Of a stretch of DNA of 64,000 nt, positions 51,605 through 60,382 are shown in pieces. This DNA is from Candidatus Scalindua sp. (GTDB lineage: Bacteria > Planctomycetota > Brocadiia > Brocadiales > Scalinduaceae). The notes beneath the pieces were generated by a model. That model did no database searches and was not told the origin of the DNA. It saw nothing but the letters and a program-made list of their open reading frames with translations. The DNA lies in the NCBI GenBank assembly GCA_031316155.1, contig JALDRB010000006.1, positions 62,001 to 126,000 on the forward strand, read 5' to 3'. The translations under genes and the position numbers were made by a program. The first letter of the stretch is position 1. Each line of letters opens with the position of its first letter.

Positions 51605-51820
51605 TTATGCCGAATAGATCTTGTGGAGGGTGAGGATGTTGCCAAAGTGTTTGTCGAATGTGATTATGGTTCTTTCTTCTCTGGTTGCTAAATTGGCAAT
51701 CTTATCATCTGGAGCGTTGGAGAGACCAGATTCCTGGACAGTCTTGACATCATGACCCGATTTGCGAAAGTAGAATGTAATTGAGGGAAAAATGTTTTCA
51801 TCTGTTTAACGAACATCCAT
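51605..51820 (-). pseudogene. DUF5615/PIN-like toxin remnant
   Basis: On the minus strand, codons from an ATG at 51820 read MDVR-stop-TDENIFPSITFYFRK and continue with SGHDVKTVQESGL, APDDKIANLATREERTIITF and DKHFGNIL, ending HKIYSA-stop. DEN...GHDV...D-x-x-x...T-x-D-x-x-F-G is the DUF5615 PIN-like pattern with its acidic residues. A TAA at codon 5 and the missing last 35-40 residues indicate decay. No antitoxin is adjacent on this strand. Confidence 0.65.
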
Positions 51821-51877
51821 GTACACTGTTGTGTCAGAGTTCCTATGAAATGCTATCAATTCATTTTGCAATTTTCT

Positions 51878-52735
51878 TTAGGCAGTTTGAGCAAGTTCAT
51901 CTTTTATCCGGTTTGAAAGCTCGTCAAACGACGGTCTGTTTTCCTGGAGAAAAAGACCAAGGTATATGGGGTCAGCGCTTTCCGCTAAAGCTAACGCTTT
52001 TGAACGATCCTGAGGATCATATTCTGCCGGAAGTTCTTCCACCATATTATTCCAACTGTTATACGTAACAAGTTTATTAAATACTACACAGGGAGAGAGG
52101 TCGTGGACAAAGGAAAACCCCTTATGCTGGACGGCCTTGGTGATGATGTCAGACACTATATCCCTCTCTCGCGAGAAGACGCGAGCCACAAAAGTTGCTC
52201 CGTACGCGAGGGCAAGGGTGGTTGGATTAATAGGACGCGCGATATTACCGTAGGGAGATGTGCCGCTCTTCATACCCATGGGTGACGTGGGAGAAATTTG
52301 CCCTTTGGTTAAACCATAGATACTATTATCCAGGAGAATATAGGTAAGATTAAAATTACTCCTTGCAGCGTGAGGAAAATGGCCTCCGCCGATCCCGACA
52401 CCGTCGCCATCACCGCCTACAACGACAACGGTTAGTGCGGGATTCGCTACTTTAATACCGGTGGCCATTGGTAGCGCTCTGCCATGCAATGAATGCAGTC
52501 CGAACCCTTTAATGAAAAAGGGAAACCTGCCGGAACAGCCGATACCGGAGACTACGACAAAGTCCTTTTGCGGTATTTTCAGTTTTTCTACTGCTTCATA
52601 GAGACCGTGAAGACCGGTGAAGTGGCCGCAGCCGGGACACCAGGTGGGAAGATTGTCTCGCCACTGTTTTGTTTTAGAAGCTTTGGCTCTTTCTAACTCT
52701 TCCAGGACAGATCTTTTACTGAGAAAGCTCATCAT
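51878..52735 (-). CDS. korB: 2-oxoacid:ferredoxin oxidoreductase beta subunit (KorB1)
   Basis: A 285-residue thiamine-diphosphate subunit. The cluster ligands C33-x2-C36 (TWCPGCGH), C67 (GIGCSGRF) and a fourth Cys in LSPCVVFN are all present. The TPP/Mg site is GGDGDGVGIGGGHFPHAARSN followed by DNSIYGLTKGQ(I)SPTS. With KorA1 it oxidatively decarboxylates a 2-oxoacid, most likely 2-oxoglutarate, to the acyl-CoA with reduction of ferredoxin, or runs in reverse to fix CO2. GGAGG precedes the ATG, and the gene overlaps korA1 by 20 bases. It closes the Kor operon block. Confidence 0.9.
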   Translation of the reverse strand: MMSFLSKRSVLEELERAKASKTKQWRDNLPTWCPGCGHFTGLHGLYEAVEKLKIPQKDFVVVSGIGCSGRFPFFIKGFGLHSLHGRALPMATGIKVANPALTVVVVGGDGDGVGIGGGHFPHAARSNFNLTYILLDNSIYGLTKGQISPTSPMGMKSGTSPYGNIARPINPTTLALAYGATFVARVFSRERDIVSDIITKAVQHKGFSFVHDLSPCVVFNKLVTYNSWNNMVEELPAEYDPQDRSKALALAESADPIYLGLFLQENRPSFDELSNRIKDELAQTA

Positions 52736-54473
52736 TGGCCTCCATTATCTTTTGAGCAATTTTCAATGGGCTTACGGGATTGACCGAAGGTATGTGAACT
52801 TCAATCGGCCTGATACCATAGCGCGATTTTAAGAGAGCGGCATATTGCCCTTGATAATTCATTTCGGGGACAATAATTTTCTTACATGACGCAAAGAATT
52901 CCCGGAACAAATTCTCACGTTGCGGATAAATCATAATAGATTTGATTAATTTTGACTTAATCCCCCTTTTCAACGCTATTTCCATTCCTTCCAGGATTGA
53001 ACCGATCGATGAACCCCAACCGGCAATTCCAATTACGGCCGTTTTATCTCCTATGATATCTGCCTGGGGGAGATCTGCCACCATGGATTCGAATTTGCGA
53101 AACCGTTTGGCCGTCATCATGCTGTGTACGTCGGATTCATAGTTGGGATTTCCTGTTACTGAATGTTCCAGGCCCGTAACAGAGTATACAGCTCCCGGTT
53201 CGCCAGGAGTTATAAGGGGAGAGACACCATCGTCTGTAATCTGATAGCGCAGATAATTTTTTAATTGTTCGGGAGTCGGTTTCTTTCGTGTACATCTCTC
53301 TCTGTCAATGTTTGGTTTGAGCGAAACTGTTTCGATGCGCTGACCCAGGAACAGATCGCTCAGGAAAATAACCGGAGTCTGATATTTCTCAGCAATGTCA
53401 AAGGCCAGCTGAATGCCGCTATAGCACTCTTCAGTATCGCACGGGGCCATCACTACCCGGGGTGAATCTCCGGCGCCGCCATACAGTGCAATATTGAGGT
53501 CACCCTGTTCAACTTTGGTTGGAAGACCTGTTGCAGGGCCGCCCCGTTGAACATCAACAATGACTGCCGGGATTTCAGCCATTACCGACATATTAATCAT
53601 CTCACTCATCAGTGAGAGGCCTGGTCCTGAAGTTGCCGTCATCGCACGGCTTCCCGCATATGAAGCGCCCAGTACGGCACTTATGGCTGCAATTTCGTCT
53701 TCCATCTGGAGAGTCCAGCCACCCAGTTTCGGTAACTTTTTTGCTGCTATTTCCATAATTTTTGTAGCCGGCGTAATGGGATATCCGGCAAAAAATTTTA
53801 AACCGCAATCGATAGCGCCTTTCGCAAGAGCTTCATTGCCGCTTATCAATTTTTTCGGTTCTAATCCTTTATTGATCTCAAACTGATTGCTTATCGGATA
53901 GTTATCCTTGAAATACTCATACCCTAAATGGAAAGCTTTAATGTTGACCTCTACCGTATGCTCTCCTTTACGGGCAAAAATACCCTTAATCTGATCTAAA
54001 AACATCTCAGGGGGTAATGAATAAAAGTAACATATTGCTCCCATTGCAACCAGATTTTTCCCCTGATTTGTTCCTGATGCCTCATTGGCCAGTTGTTTGA
54101 TGGGCAAACCGTAACCATGGATTTCCGGAGTGATGTGGGCGACCAGACTCTCTTCTTCGACCACAGATCCGGGTGTGCTGTTGTCGTACATTACACAGCC
54201 GTCCTGCTTAATGTCCCGTAAATCAACAATCGAATCTTTGGCGGCCATACCGATAAGCAGATCTATACCATCACCCATGCTATGCAGCTTTGAAGTTGCA
54301 AACCTGATTGTTGAGGAGGATTTGCCTAATCCTCTAATCTCAGCGCTGTAAATATCATTTACCATTACATGTAAGCCAATATTTGCGCAGGCGCCTGCAA
54401 GAATCTTTCCTGAAGAGACGACACCGTCACCCGCTATCCCGCAAAAGCGAATTGTTATTTCGGAATATTTCAT
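52716..54473 (-). CDS. korA: 2-oxoacid:ferredoxin oxidoreductase gamma-alpha fusion (KorA1)
   Basis: A 585-residue subunit. Residues 1-190 are the gamma domain (IRFCGIAGDGVVSSGKILAG; AEIRGLGKSSSTIRF), the rest the alpha (PFOR domain I and II) part: SGNEALAKGAIDCGLKFFAG, YPITPATKIMEI, MEDEIAAISAVLGASYAGSR, TSGPGLSLMSEMI, RGGPATGLPTKVEQGDL. The last two are the CoA/substrate-loop hallmarks. The start is the ATG at 54473, with AGGTGG upstream and a 4-base ATGA overlap with the upstream reductase gene, not the GTG at 54482. Substrate probably 2-oxoglutarate; not proven. Confidence 0.9.
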   Translation of the reverse strand: MKYSEITIRFCGIAGDGVVSSGKILAGACANIGLHVMVNDIYSAEIRGLGKSSSTIRFATSKLHSMGDGIDLLIGMAAKDSIVDLRDIKQDGCVMYDNSTPGSVVEEESLVAHITPEIHGYGLPIKQLANEASGTNQGKNLVAMGAICYFYSLPPEMFLDQIKGIFARKGEHTVEVNIKAFHLGYEYFKDNYPISNQFEINKGLEPKKLISGNEALAKGAIDCGLKFFAGYPITPATKIMEIAAKKLPKLGGWTLQMEDEIAAISAVLGASYAGSRAMTATSGPGLSLMSEMINMSVMAEIPAVIVDVQRGGPATGLPTKVEQGDLNIALYGGAGDSPRVVMAPCDTEECYSGIQLAFDIAEKYQTPVIFLSDLFLGQRIETVSLKPNIDRERCTRKKPTPEQLKNYLRYQITDDGVSPLITPGEPGAVYSVTGLEHSVTGNPNYESDVHSMMTAKRFRKFESMVADLPQADIIGDKTAVIGIAGWGSSIGSILEGMEIALKRGIKSKLIKSIMIYPQRENLFREFFASCKKIIVPEMNYQGQYAALLKSRYGIRPIEVHIPSVNPVSPLKIAQKIMEANDELSQ

Positions 54474-55471
54474 TTCCACCACCTTGTTTTTAGTGACTTT
54501 CCCATGAGATTAAAGGTGATAGTTTCATGGATGTTATATTCCTCTTCTCTCCCCAGCATATTTTTTCCGGCAATCGTGCCCTGTTCCAATGCATTCGGTA
54601 ATCCGAAATTAATCCAGTAATCTTTAAGACAGGGGTGATAGATCTCCACACAATCTCCGGCAGCATAAATGTCTTTCTCAGATGTTTCCAATCGTACATT
54701 GACGAGAATTCCCGATTTTTTTCCGATTGAGGTACCTTTTATACAAGAAATATTGGGTTTATAACGATCCCACCCGAAAACAACATCAGCGGTAAGATTC
54801 TTTTCTCTTAATGTTTCTACCCGGTATCGGTGATTTGATTTATGTATCGATACAATCCTGTCTTCCGTTATGATCTTTATCCCCTTCTCTTCCAGAAAGC
54901 TGTGTAATTCAACCTTAAACTCAGATTCTCTCAAACCAAAATGAGCACGTTTTCCCTTGGTAATATACGTAATCTGTTTTCCAAGATTGTACAATCCGCT
55001 GATCAAATCCAGGCAACTGATGCCTTTTCCGAAGACAATGCAATTCTCTATTTCCGGCAATTTGTTTTTCAAAACCAGGGCATCATTCAGAGAATAATAA
55101 TAGTGGATAAAATTTTTATAAGGCCGTAACACGAGTCCCAGCTTGGGTACGCTTCCGGTTGCGATGAGGAGTTTATCATAATTCACGATTTCGTTATGCA
55201 GGAGTTTAATCGACTTTTTTGAAGGTTCTATGGTTTTAACGGACTCTCCCCTGCGCAGTTTGATATCCAGCTCTTTTAATGATTCCATCGGGAAGAAGAT
55301 TAAATCTTCCTGAGTTACTTTACCGCAGAGAAATTCCGTTAACAAATAGCGCTTATAAGGGAGAAACATTTCGTTTCCGATAACTACTACTTCCGCATCC
55401 CTGTCAAGCTCTTTGATGGTTTTGGCGGCTGTTATTCCTGCGACTCCCGCGCCAATGATAACATGTTTCAC
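54470..55471 (-). CDS. FAD-dependent pyridine nucleotide-disulfide-type oxidoreductase
   Basis: A 333-residue flavoprotein with FAD motif HVIIGAGVAGITAAKTI, a central LLIATGSVPKL, an NAD-domain CIVFGKGISCLDLISGLYNL and DIYAAGDCVEI near the end. It resembles nitrite-reductase/rubredoxin-reductase type NAD(P)H oxidoreductases, shortened at the C-terminus. The usual G-x-G-x-x-G of the NAD domain is F-G-K-G-I-S-C, so NAD(P)H binding is weaker by sequence. The GTG start has AAAGGAG upstream. Its place inside the Kor block, coupled to korA1, suggests it exchanges electrons with the ferredoxin used there. Confidence 0.8.
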   Translation of the reverse strand: MKHVIIGAGVAGITAAKTIKELDRDAEVVVIGNEMFLPYKRYLLTEFLCGKVTQEDLIFFPMESLKELDIKLRRGESVKTIEPSKKSIKLLHNEIVNYDKLLIATGSVPKLGLVLRPYKNFIHYYYSLNDALVLKNKLPEIENCIVFGKGISCLDLISGLYNLGKQITYITKGKRAHFGLRESEFKVELHSFLEEKGIKIITEDRIVSIHKSNHRYRVETLREKNLTADVVFGWDRYKPNISCIKGTSIGKKSGILVNVRLETSEKDIYAAGDCVEIYHPCLKDYWINFGLPNALEQGTIAGKNMLGREEEYNIHETITFNLMGKSLKTRWWK

Positions 55472-55605
55472 TTGACATCAGCTCCTTTATACTTTTCTAA
55501 CATGATTATATTAGGAATTTCCATTTTAACCATATTGATAACAGTATGTTATGTTAAGTAGTCTTGCGGCAATAATCAAGGATAAGTTGTCAGAGATACT
55601 TGAGA

Positions 55606-55745
55606 AAAATCAATATCGTTTTACATGTGCGAAAGCACATACACAAAATGGCGTGAATCAACGGCATGGACGTCGTTGTCCGCCCGGATGAATCCGTTCG
55701 GACGGGTAGCCATTTTGAAAGAGTTGCGAAGGTGCGCTAACTCGA
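55606..55745 (+). repeat. Dispersed structured repeat, family B, copy B5
   Basis: The same three stem-loops, with stem-loop 1 loop GAAA. A 28-bp GC-rich palindrome (55680-55707) is inserted between the upper and lower parts of stem-loop 2. Confidence 0.85.
55680..55707. repeat. 28-bp GC-rich mini-hairpin inserted in repeat B5
   Basis: CCGCCCGGATGAATCCG and TTCGGACGGGT. The four other B copies pass directly from GTTGT to AGC at this point, so insertion boundaries are exact to a base or so. It is homologous to 10553-10580. Confidence 0.7.
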
Positions 55746-55776
55746 CACTTCAATGATATCTGTTTATGCTCCTATT

Positions 55777-57447
55777 CTATCTCTTTTCAACAGTTTCCAG
55801 TTTGTATTTAGAGATGGAAATACAATCAACAGGACATGCCCGGACACAGTTACCGCATCGGATACACTTATCGTTGTCTATCGTGATGGCTTCTACCTCA
55901 TCCCATCTTTTTGTTTCCACATACTCCAGATTCCCATCTTCTGTTACCCGAACATCCTTTGCCATCTTTATGCAGTCTACCGGCATTACATCAATACAGG
56001 CCAGGCAGTATATGCAGCGTTTAATGTCGATTTGAAAATTATAATGGCAGAGATAGCATCTTCGGGCTTCAATAACAGACTGCTCTTTTGAATACCCGGT
56101 TTCTACCTCTTTGTTTTTTACCAGCCTATCGCGCATGTGTGTTGTTACCATGGGTTGTAATGGAATAAAGTCATAATCCCTTTTTCTTCCGGTTTCTTTC
56201 ACTTCACTGATTATGATGACATCTTCTGTTCCTTTACTATTCGAAAGCAATGTATGTACTTCCCCGGCAACCCTGCGTCCATCGGCGGCTGCTTCAATTA
56301 CGGTTGAAGCGCCGCACCTGAAATCTCCGGCAACAAAAAAATTCTCATTATCTGAACGTTCAGTTCCCGTAATGATCTCCTCAGCCGTCTGTCCAATTGC
56401 GAAGATGATGGTGTCAGCCTTAAGAGAGAACTCCGAACCCTCAATGGGAATTATTGAGTGGTCCTCACCGATGGAATTGTGTATGAGTCTTATCCCAGTG
56501 ACTGCACCGTCTTCTACTTCAATATGTACCGGAGATGCTAAAAACATTAAATCGATTCCTTCTGATTCCATCACTTCAAGCTCATGGTCTCCGACATACA
56601 TATCATCTTTCGTACGGCGGTAAACCAGCGTAATTTTTTTTGCGCCGAGCCGGTAGGACATGCGGGTACAATCCGCAGCCGTAAATCCTCCGCCGATTAC
56701 CACTACCCTTTCAACAGGTGTATCGAATTCTTCCCTGTTTGCAGCGTTCATGAAATCAAGGCCCAGATATACTCCCTTGCTGTCAATCCCGGGAATGGTT
56801 ATTTGTTTGGTAATCATACATCCGCCTGCCAGAATTACTGCATCGTATTCATTTTTCAGTTTTTCAATATCTCCATCGTCTTTGATTCGAACATCGGTCT
56901 TGATCGTTACACCCAGATCGGTAATAGACTTTACATCTGCGGCAACAATATCATACGGTAGTCGGAATTGAGGAATACCATACCGCAGCATTCCTCCCGG
57001 TTGCTCAAATTGCTCAAGTATTGTGACTTCATATCCCTTCAGGGCGAGATCATTGGCAGCTGTTAATCCGGCAGGCCCGGCTCCTATTATGCAGACCTTT
57101 TTACCGTTGGATTGTATTTCCGGATTGACAGATTCCATCCCATAGTCGGCAGCTGATCGTTTCAGAAAACAGATAGAGACCGGGTCACCGAGGCCGTTCC
57201 TGCCGTGCCGGCATACCGGTTCGCAGGGCCGGTTACAGACACGCCCCAAAACACCGGGGAGCACATTATCCTTTCTATTGATACGGTAGGCGGTTTTGTA
57301 ATCTTCTTCCATAATAGCCTGGATGTAGCCCGGAATATCGGTCATTATGGGACAGGCATCGCTGCAGGGGATATTTACGTCGATCCATTTCCTGTCTATT
57401 TTATCTGTCGACACTATCGTATTGTTATCTGGATTTTGAGCTTTCAT
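55777..57447 (-). CDS. GltD-like NAD(P)H oxidoreductase fused to a 2[4Fe-4S] ferredoxin
   Basis: A 556-residue flavoprotein. Residues 20-100 are the Fer4_20 cluster-binding entry domain (PCSDACPIMTDIPGYI, RVCNRPCEPVCRHG). FAD site VCIIGAGPAGLTAANDLALK (118-137), GGMLRYGIPQFRLP, NADPH site VVVIGGGFTAADC, and AAADGRRVAGEV complete the GltD part. The C-terminal 90 residues hold two ferredoxin-type clusters (CIYCLACIDVMPVDC, CIRCGNCVRACPVDC) plus CYLCH. Such proteins (GltD/NfnB relatives) pass electrons between NAD(P)H and ferredoxin. It lies between two korAB pairs, which supports a shared ferredoxin circuit. GGAG precedes the ATG. Confidence 0.88.
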   Translation of the reverse strand: MKAQNPDNNTIVSTDKIDRKWIDVNIPCSDACPIMTDIPGYIQAIMEEDYKTAYRINRKDNVLPGVLGRVCNRPCEPVCRHGRNGLGDPVSICFLKRSAADYGMESVNPEIQSNGKKVCIIGAGPAGLTAANDLALKGYEVTILEQFEQPGGMLRYGIPQFRLPYDIVAADVKSITDLGVTIKTDVRIKDDGDIEKLKNEYDAVILAGGCMITKQITIPGIDSKGVYLGLDFMNAANREEFDTPVERVVVIGGGFTAADCTRMSYRLGAKKITLVYRRTKDDMYVGDHELEVMESEGIDLMFLASPVHIEVEDGAVTGIRLIHNSIGEDHSIIPIEGSEFSLKADTIIFAIGQTAEEIITGTERSDNENFFVAGDFRCGASTVIEAAADGRRVAGEVHTLLSNSKGTEDVIIISEVKETGRKRDYDFIPLQPMVTTHMRDRLVKNKEVETGYSKEQSVIEARRCYLCHYNFQIDIKRCIYCLACIDVMPVDCIKMAKDVRVTEDGNLEYVETKRWDEVEAITIDNDKCIRCGNCVRACPVDCISISKYKLETVEKR

Positions 57448-57589
57448 TTCACTTCTCCATTGTTTACGTTTACAATGAATAATTCATATGGCAGTAACAG
57501 AAGAGCACATACAAATCTGAAACGTGGTTTTTGTCTACAGTATACGGCAACTCATTGTTGTTAATAAAAAAACTATCAATTAATACAAC

Positions 57590-58444
57590 TCAATAAAACT
57601 CATTTATTATTGATATAAGGTCTTTAATTTTTGTTTTTCTCTTAAACAAGGGGAGATCTCTGGTTTTAAAAGTAGTATCGAGATACGTTTTTCGGGGTTT
57701 TTTGTAGATAACACCGATGGGTATTTTATCTCCCCATTCACCTGATTTTTTATATGCTTGTGATTTATCTGCAGGATCATGAGAACTGTCAAGTTGATAT
57801 ACCCTCTCACTATACCATTTGTAGGTATTGATATGGTTAAAAGATACACACGGCTGAAGCACATCGATGAGTGAAAAGCCACGAGTCTGTATTCCCTCCT
57901 CTATGAGCTTTGTTGTGAACTTTGTTTCTTGAGAAAAGCTTCGTGCAACGAACGCCGCATCCAGAGCAATCGCGGTTGCCAGCGGATTAAAAGGGGCGGT
58001 AGCTACGCCATTAGGCTGTGTTTTTGTTATCATTCCCAAATCAGAAGTAGGTGAGGCTTGTCCCTTAGTTAGCCCATAAACCTGATTATTATGGACAATT
58101 AAGGTGATATCAATGTTTCTCCGTATGGCATGTATAAAATGATTTCCACCTTCGCCATAGATATCCCCGTCTCCGCTCGTGACAAGTACCAGGAGTTTGT
58201 GGTTTGCCGCCTTTGCACCAAAAGCAACAGGCAATGCCCTGCCATGTAATCCGTCAAAACCGTTTGTGTTTATATAATGGGGCAGTTTTGCTGCCTGTCC
58301 AATTCCTGAAACAATAAGCACCTCGTGAGGTTTTTTTTTCAAATTCAAGAGAGCGTTTTCTACCGATGAAAGTATGCTAAAATCTCCGCATCCCGGACAC
58401 CATGCTAACTCACCAGAGTAATGAAATTGGTTTTCTTTGGTCAT
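57590..58444 (-). CDS. 2-oxoacid:ferredoxin oxidoreductase beta subunit (KorB2)
   Basis: A 284-residue paralogue of KorB1. C16-x2-C19 (WCPGCGD) and a C-terminal-half Cys (LQPCVSFN) are kept, and the TPP motif SGDGDIYGEGGNHFIHAIRRN with NNQVYGLTKGQASPTS is intact. The third cluster cysteine is replaced: KorB1 has GIGCSGRFP, here GIGQAAKLP (Q50). The [4Fe-4S] cluster would then have an unusual ligand or be absent. I have an impression that this variant recurs in a branch of the family. The start overlaps korA2 by 4 bases (ATGA). Substrate may differ from KorB1. Confidence 0.88.
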   Translation of the reverse strand: MTKENQFHYSGELAWCPGCGDFSILSSVENALLNLKKKPHEVLIVSGIGQAAKLPHYINTNGFDGLHGRALPVAFGAKAANHKLLVLVTSGDGDIYGEGGNHFIHAIRRNIDITLIVHNNQVYGLTKGQASPTSDLGMITKTQPNGVATAPFNPLATAIALDAAFVARSFSQETKFTTKLIEEGIQTRGFSLIDVLQPCVSFNHINTYKWYSERVYQLDSSHDPADKSQAYKKSGEWGDKIPIGVIYKKPRKTYLDTTFKTRDLPLFKRKTKIKDLISIINEFY

Positions 58445-60153
58445 TTCAACCTCTTTTCAAACTTTTCAATGATAAACTCAACGTTAAAGGGACGTCCGTC
58501 GTACCTGAGAATAGGTTCTCCAGTATTGATTTGTGTTTCTCTCTTCAGTAATCGATCAAATTGTCCCTGATAGTTATTCTCAATTACATAAATATCTTTC
58601 CTTGATTTTAAGAGTTTGATTGACTCTTCTAAAGGGAATGGCCATATTTTATTGTAATGAATCATTGCTACGCTTTTCTTCTGCAACAGGAGATAATCTA
58701 TCGATTCTCTCACCGCACCATACGTAGACCCCCACGATACAAACAGGGTCTTAGCATTCTTTGGGCCATAATATTGCGGTCCATAAAATTCTTTTTTCAT
58801 CCCATCAAGTTTTCTGAATCGTTTTTCCACCATTTTTCCAGCCACATTCATATCTTCTGAAATATGGCCGTCCTCTGTATGTACATGACTGTCTACAATG
58901 AAATTAATCTTCTCCTGGCCATAATAGGCCAGGGGAGATACTCCGTTTTTCGTAATTTTGTATCGAAGGTAAGGTTTTTTCAGGGCAGTACTTTTTACCA
59001 GATAGCTTCTGTACTTAACCTTGTTAGTGTTTAACGTGTCCACGGTAACGTAGCTGTCGGCCAGATGCTGGTCTCCGAGGATAAAGACCGGTACCTGATA
59101 TTTTTCAGCAAGATTCATTGCATGGATGGAGGTATAAAATGATTCTTCCGCTGTGCCCGGAGCAAGGACAAAGCGTGGGAACTCTCCGTGACCAATATGC
59201 AGGACGAAATCAAGATCCTCCTGCGCGGTGCGTGTCGGTAAACCCGTTGCCGGCCCAGGCCTTTGCATATTTACGATAACGATCGGTATTTCAGCTATTC
59301 CTGAAAGGCTTATACCTTCACACATGAGGGAAAGACCTCCTCCCGATGTCGTAACAGCAGCACGTGCCCCTGCAGCAGAGGCGCCCAGCGCCATATTGCA
59401 TGCTGCTATCTCATCTTCAGCCTGTTCAGATAGTATGCCGAGTCTTCGGCCTTTATCGGTTACAAAGGTAAATATTCCCGTAGAGGGGCTCATGGGATAT
59501 GCGCTGATAAATCGAAGACCTCCTGCCATCATACCCAGTGATATTGATTCACTCCCGCTTATCAACATTCGGTTTTTCTTTTTCACCTTTCCAAGGGTGA
59601 TAGTAAGATTTTGGAAATTTTTTGACATGTACCCGAATCCTTCGGTGGCAGCCTTCATATTTCCTTTTGTTTGTTCATCAGATTTCTTTGCAAAACTCGC
59701 TTTGAGGATGTTTGTGAGAACACTTGGTTCAAGCGTTAAAAGTGCCGAAACGATACCTAATACCACAGAGTTGCCATAAAGAGGATTGCCACATTCAACT
59801 GCTATTTTTTTGATTGGGATACCTACGTCTTGAATTTTTCCTGTTTTCGGTACTTTTACCGTATCGAGATCGTGGATAATGAATGACGGATCGGATAAAT
59901 GGTTATAATGCAGATCTACGCTTTGCTGATCGAGTGCAACGAGTAAATGGGAACCAGCATGTATGGAGTAAATCGGTTTATCACTAACTCGAATTTGCGT
60001 GAAGTTGTGTCCGCCACGAATCCTGGACATATAGTCCTGCGTTACAAACAGGTGGTAGCCGCTTCTTGCAAGGACCTTAGTAAGAATATCTGCAAACGTA
60101 TTCAGCCCCTGGCCGGCCTGTCCCGCTATGGTAATAGTAAAATCAAGAGACAT
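58441..60153 (-). CDS. 2-oxoacid:ferredoxin oxidoreductase gamma-alpha fusion (KorA2)
   Basis: A 570-residue paralogue of KorA1 with the same layout: gamma domain (ITIAGQAGQGLNTFADILTK, YMSRIRGGHNF), then alpha (SGSESISLGMMAGGLRFISA, YPMSPSTGIFTFV, EQAEDEIAACNMALGASAAG, TSGGGLSLMCEGI, RPGPATGLPTRTAQEDL). Similarity to KorA1 is evident but moderate, pointing to an old duplication and possibly another 2-oxoacid. AAAAGGAA precedes the ATG. It is the first gene of the minus-strand block that ends with korB1. Confidence 0.88.
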   Translation of the reverse strand: MSLDFTITIAGQAGQGLNTFADILTKVLARSGYHLFVTQDYMSRIRGGHNFTQIRVSDKPIYSIHAGSHLLVALDQQSVDLHYNHLSDPSFIIHDLDTVKVPKTGKIQDVGIPIKKIAVECGNPLYGNSVVLGIVSALLTLEPSVLTNILKASFAKKSDEQTKGNMKAATEGFGYMSKNFQNLTITLGKVKKKNRMLISGSESISLGMMAGGLRFISAYPMSPSTGIFTFVTDKGRRLGILSEQAEDEIAACNMALGASAAGARAAVTTSGGGLSLMCEGISLSGIAEIPIVIVNMQRPGPATGLPTRTAQEDLDFVLHIGHGEFPRFVLAPGTAEESFYTSIHAMNLAEKYQVPVFILGDQHLADSYVTVDTLNTNKVKYRSYLVKSTALKKPYLRYKITKNGVSPLAYYGQEKINFIVDSHVHTEDGHISEDMNVAGKMVEKRFRKLDGMKKEFYGPQYYGPKNAKTLFVSWGSTYGAVRESIDYLLLQKKSVAMIHYNKIWPFPLEESIKLLKSRKDIYVIENNYQGQFDRLLKRETQINTGEPILRYDGRPFNVEFIIEKFEKRLK

Positions 60154-60382
60154 AGACGATTCCTTTTTGAGGTTGTTACAAAAACTTTTCTCAGGATGAG
60201 ATCAATTATAGTTCAAGTTTATATTTTTTACACAAAAAAATGTTTTCATTCAAAACGAAAATACTGCCTATCGGGTATTGCGAGAATAATTGATGTCATA
60301 TCATTGTTTCGTTCCTGGTATTTCAGTGTTTCCACTATACAGGTCATGATGCATAATGAGCGGCTTCATCGTGGTTAACAGG

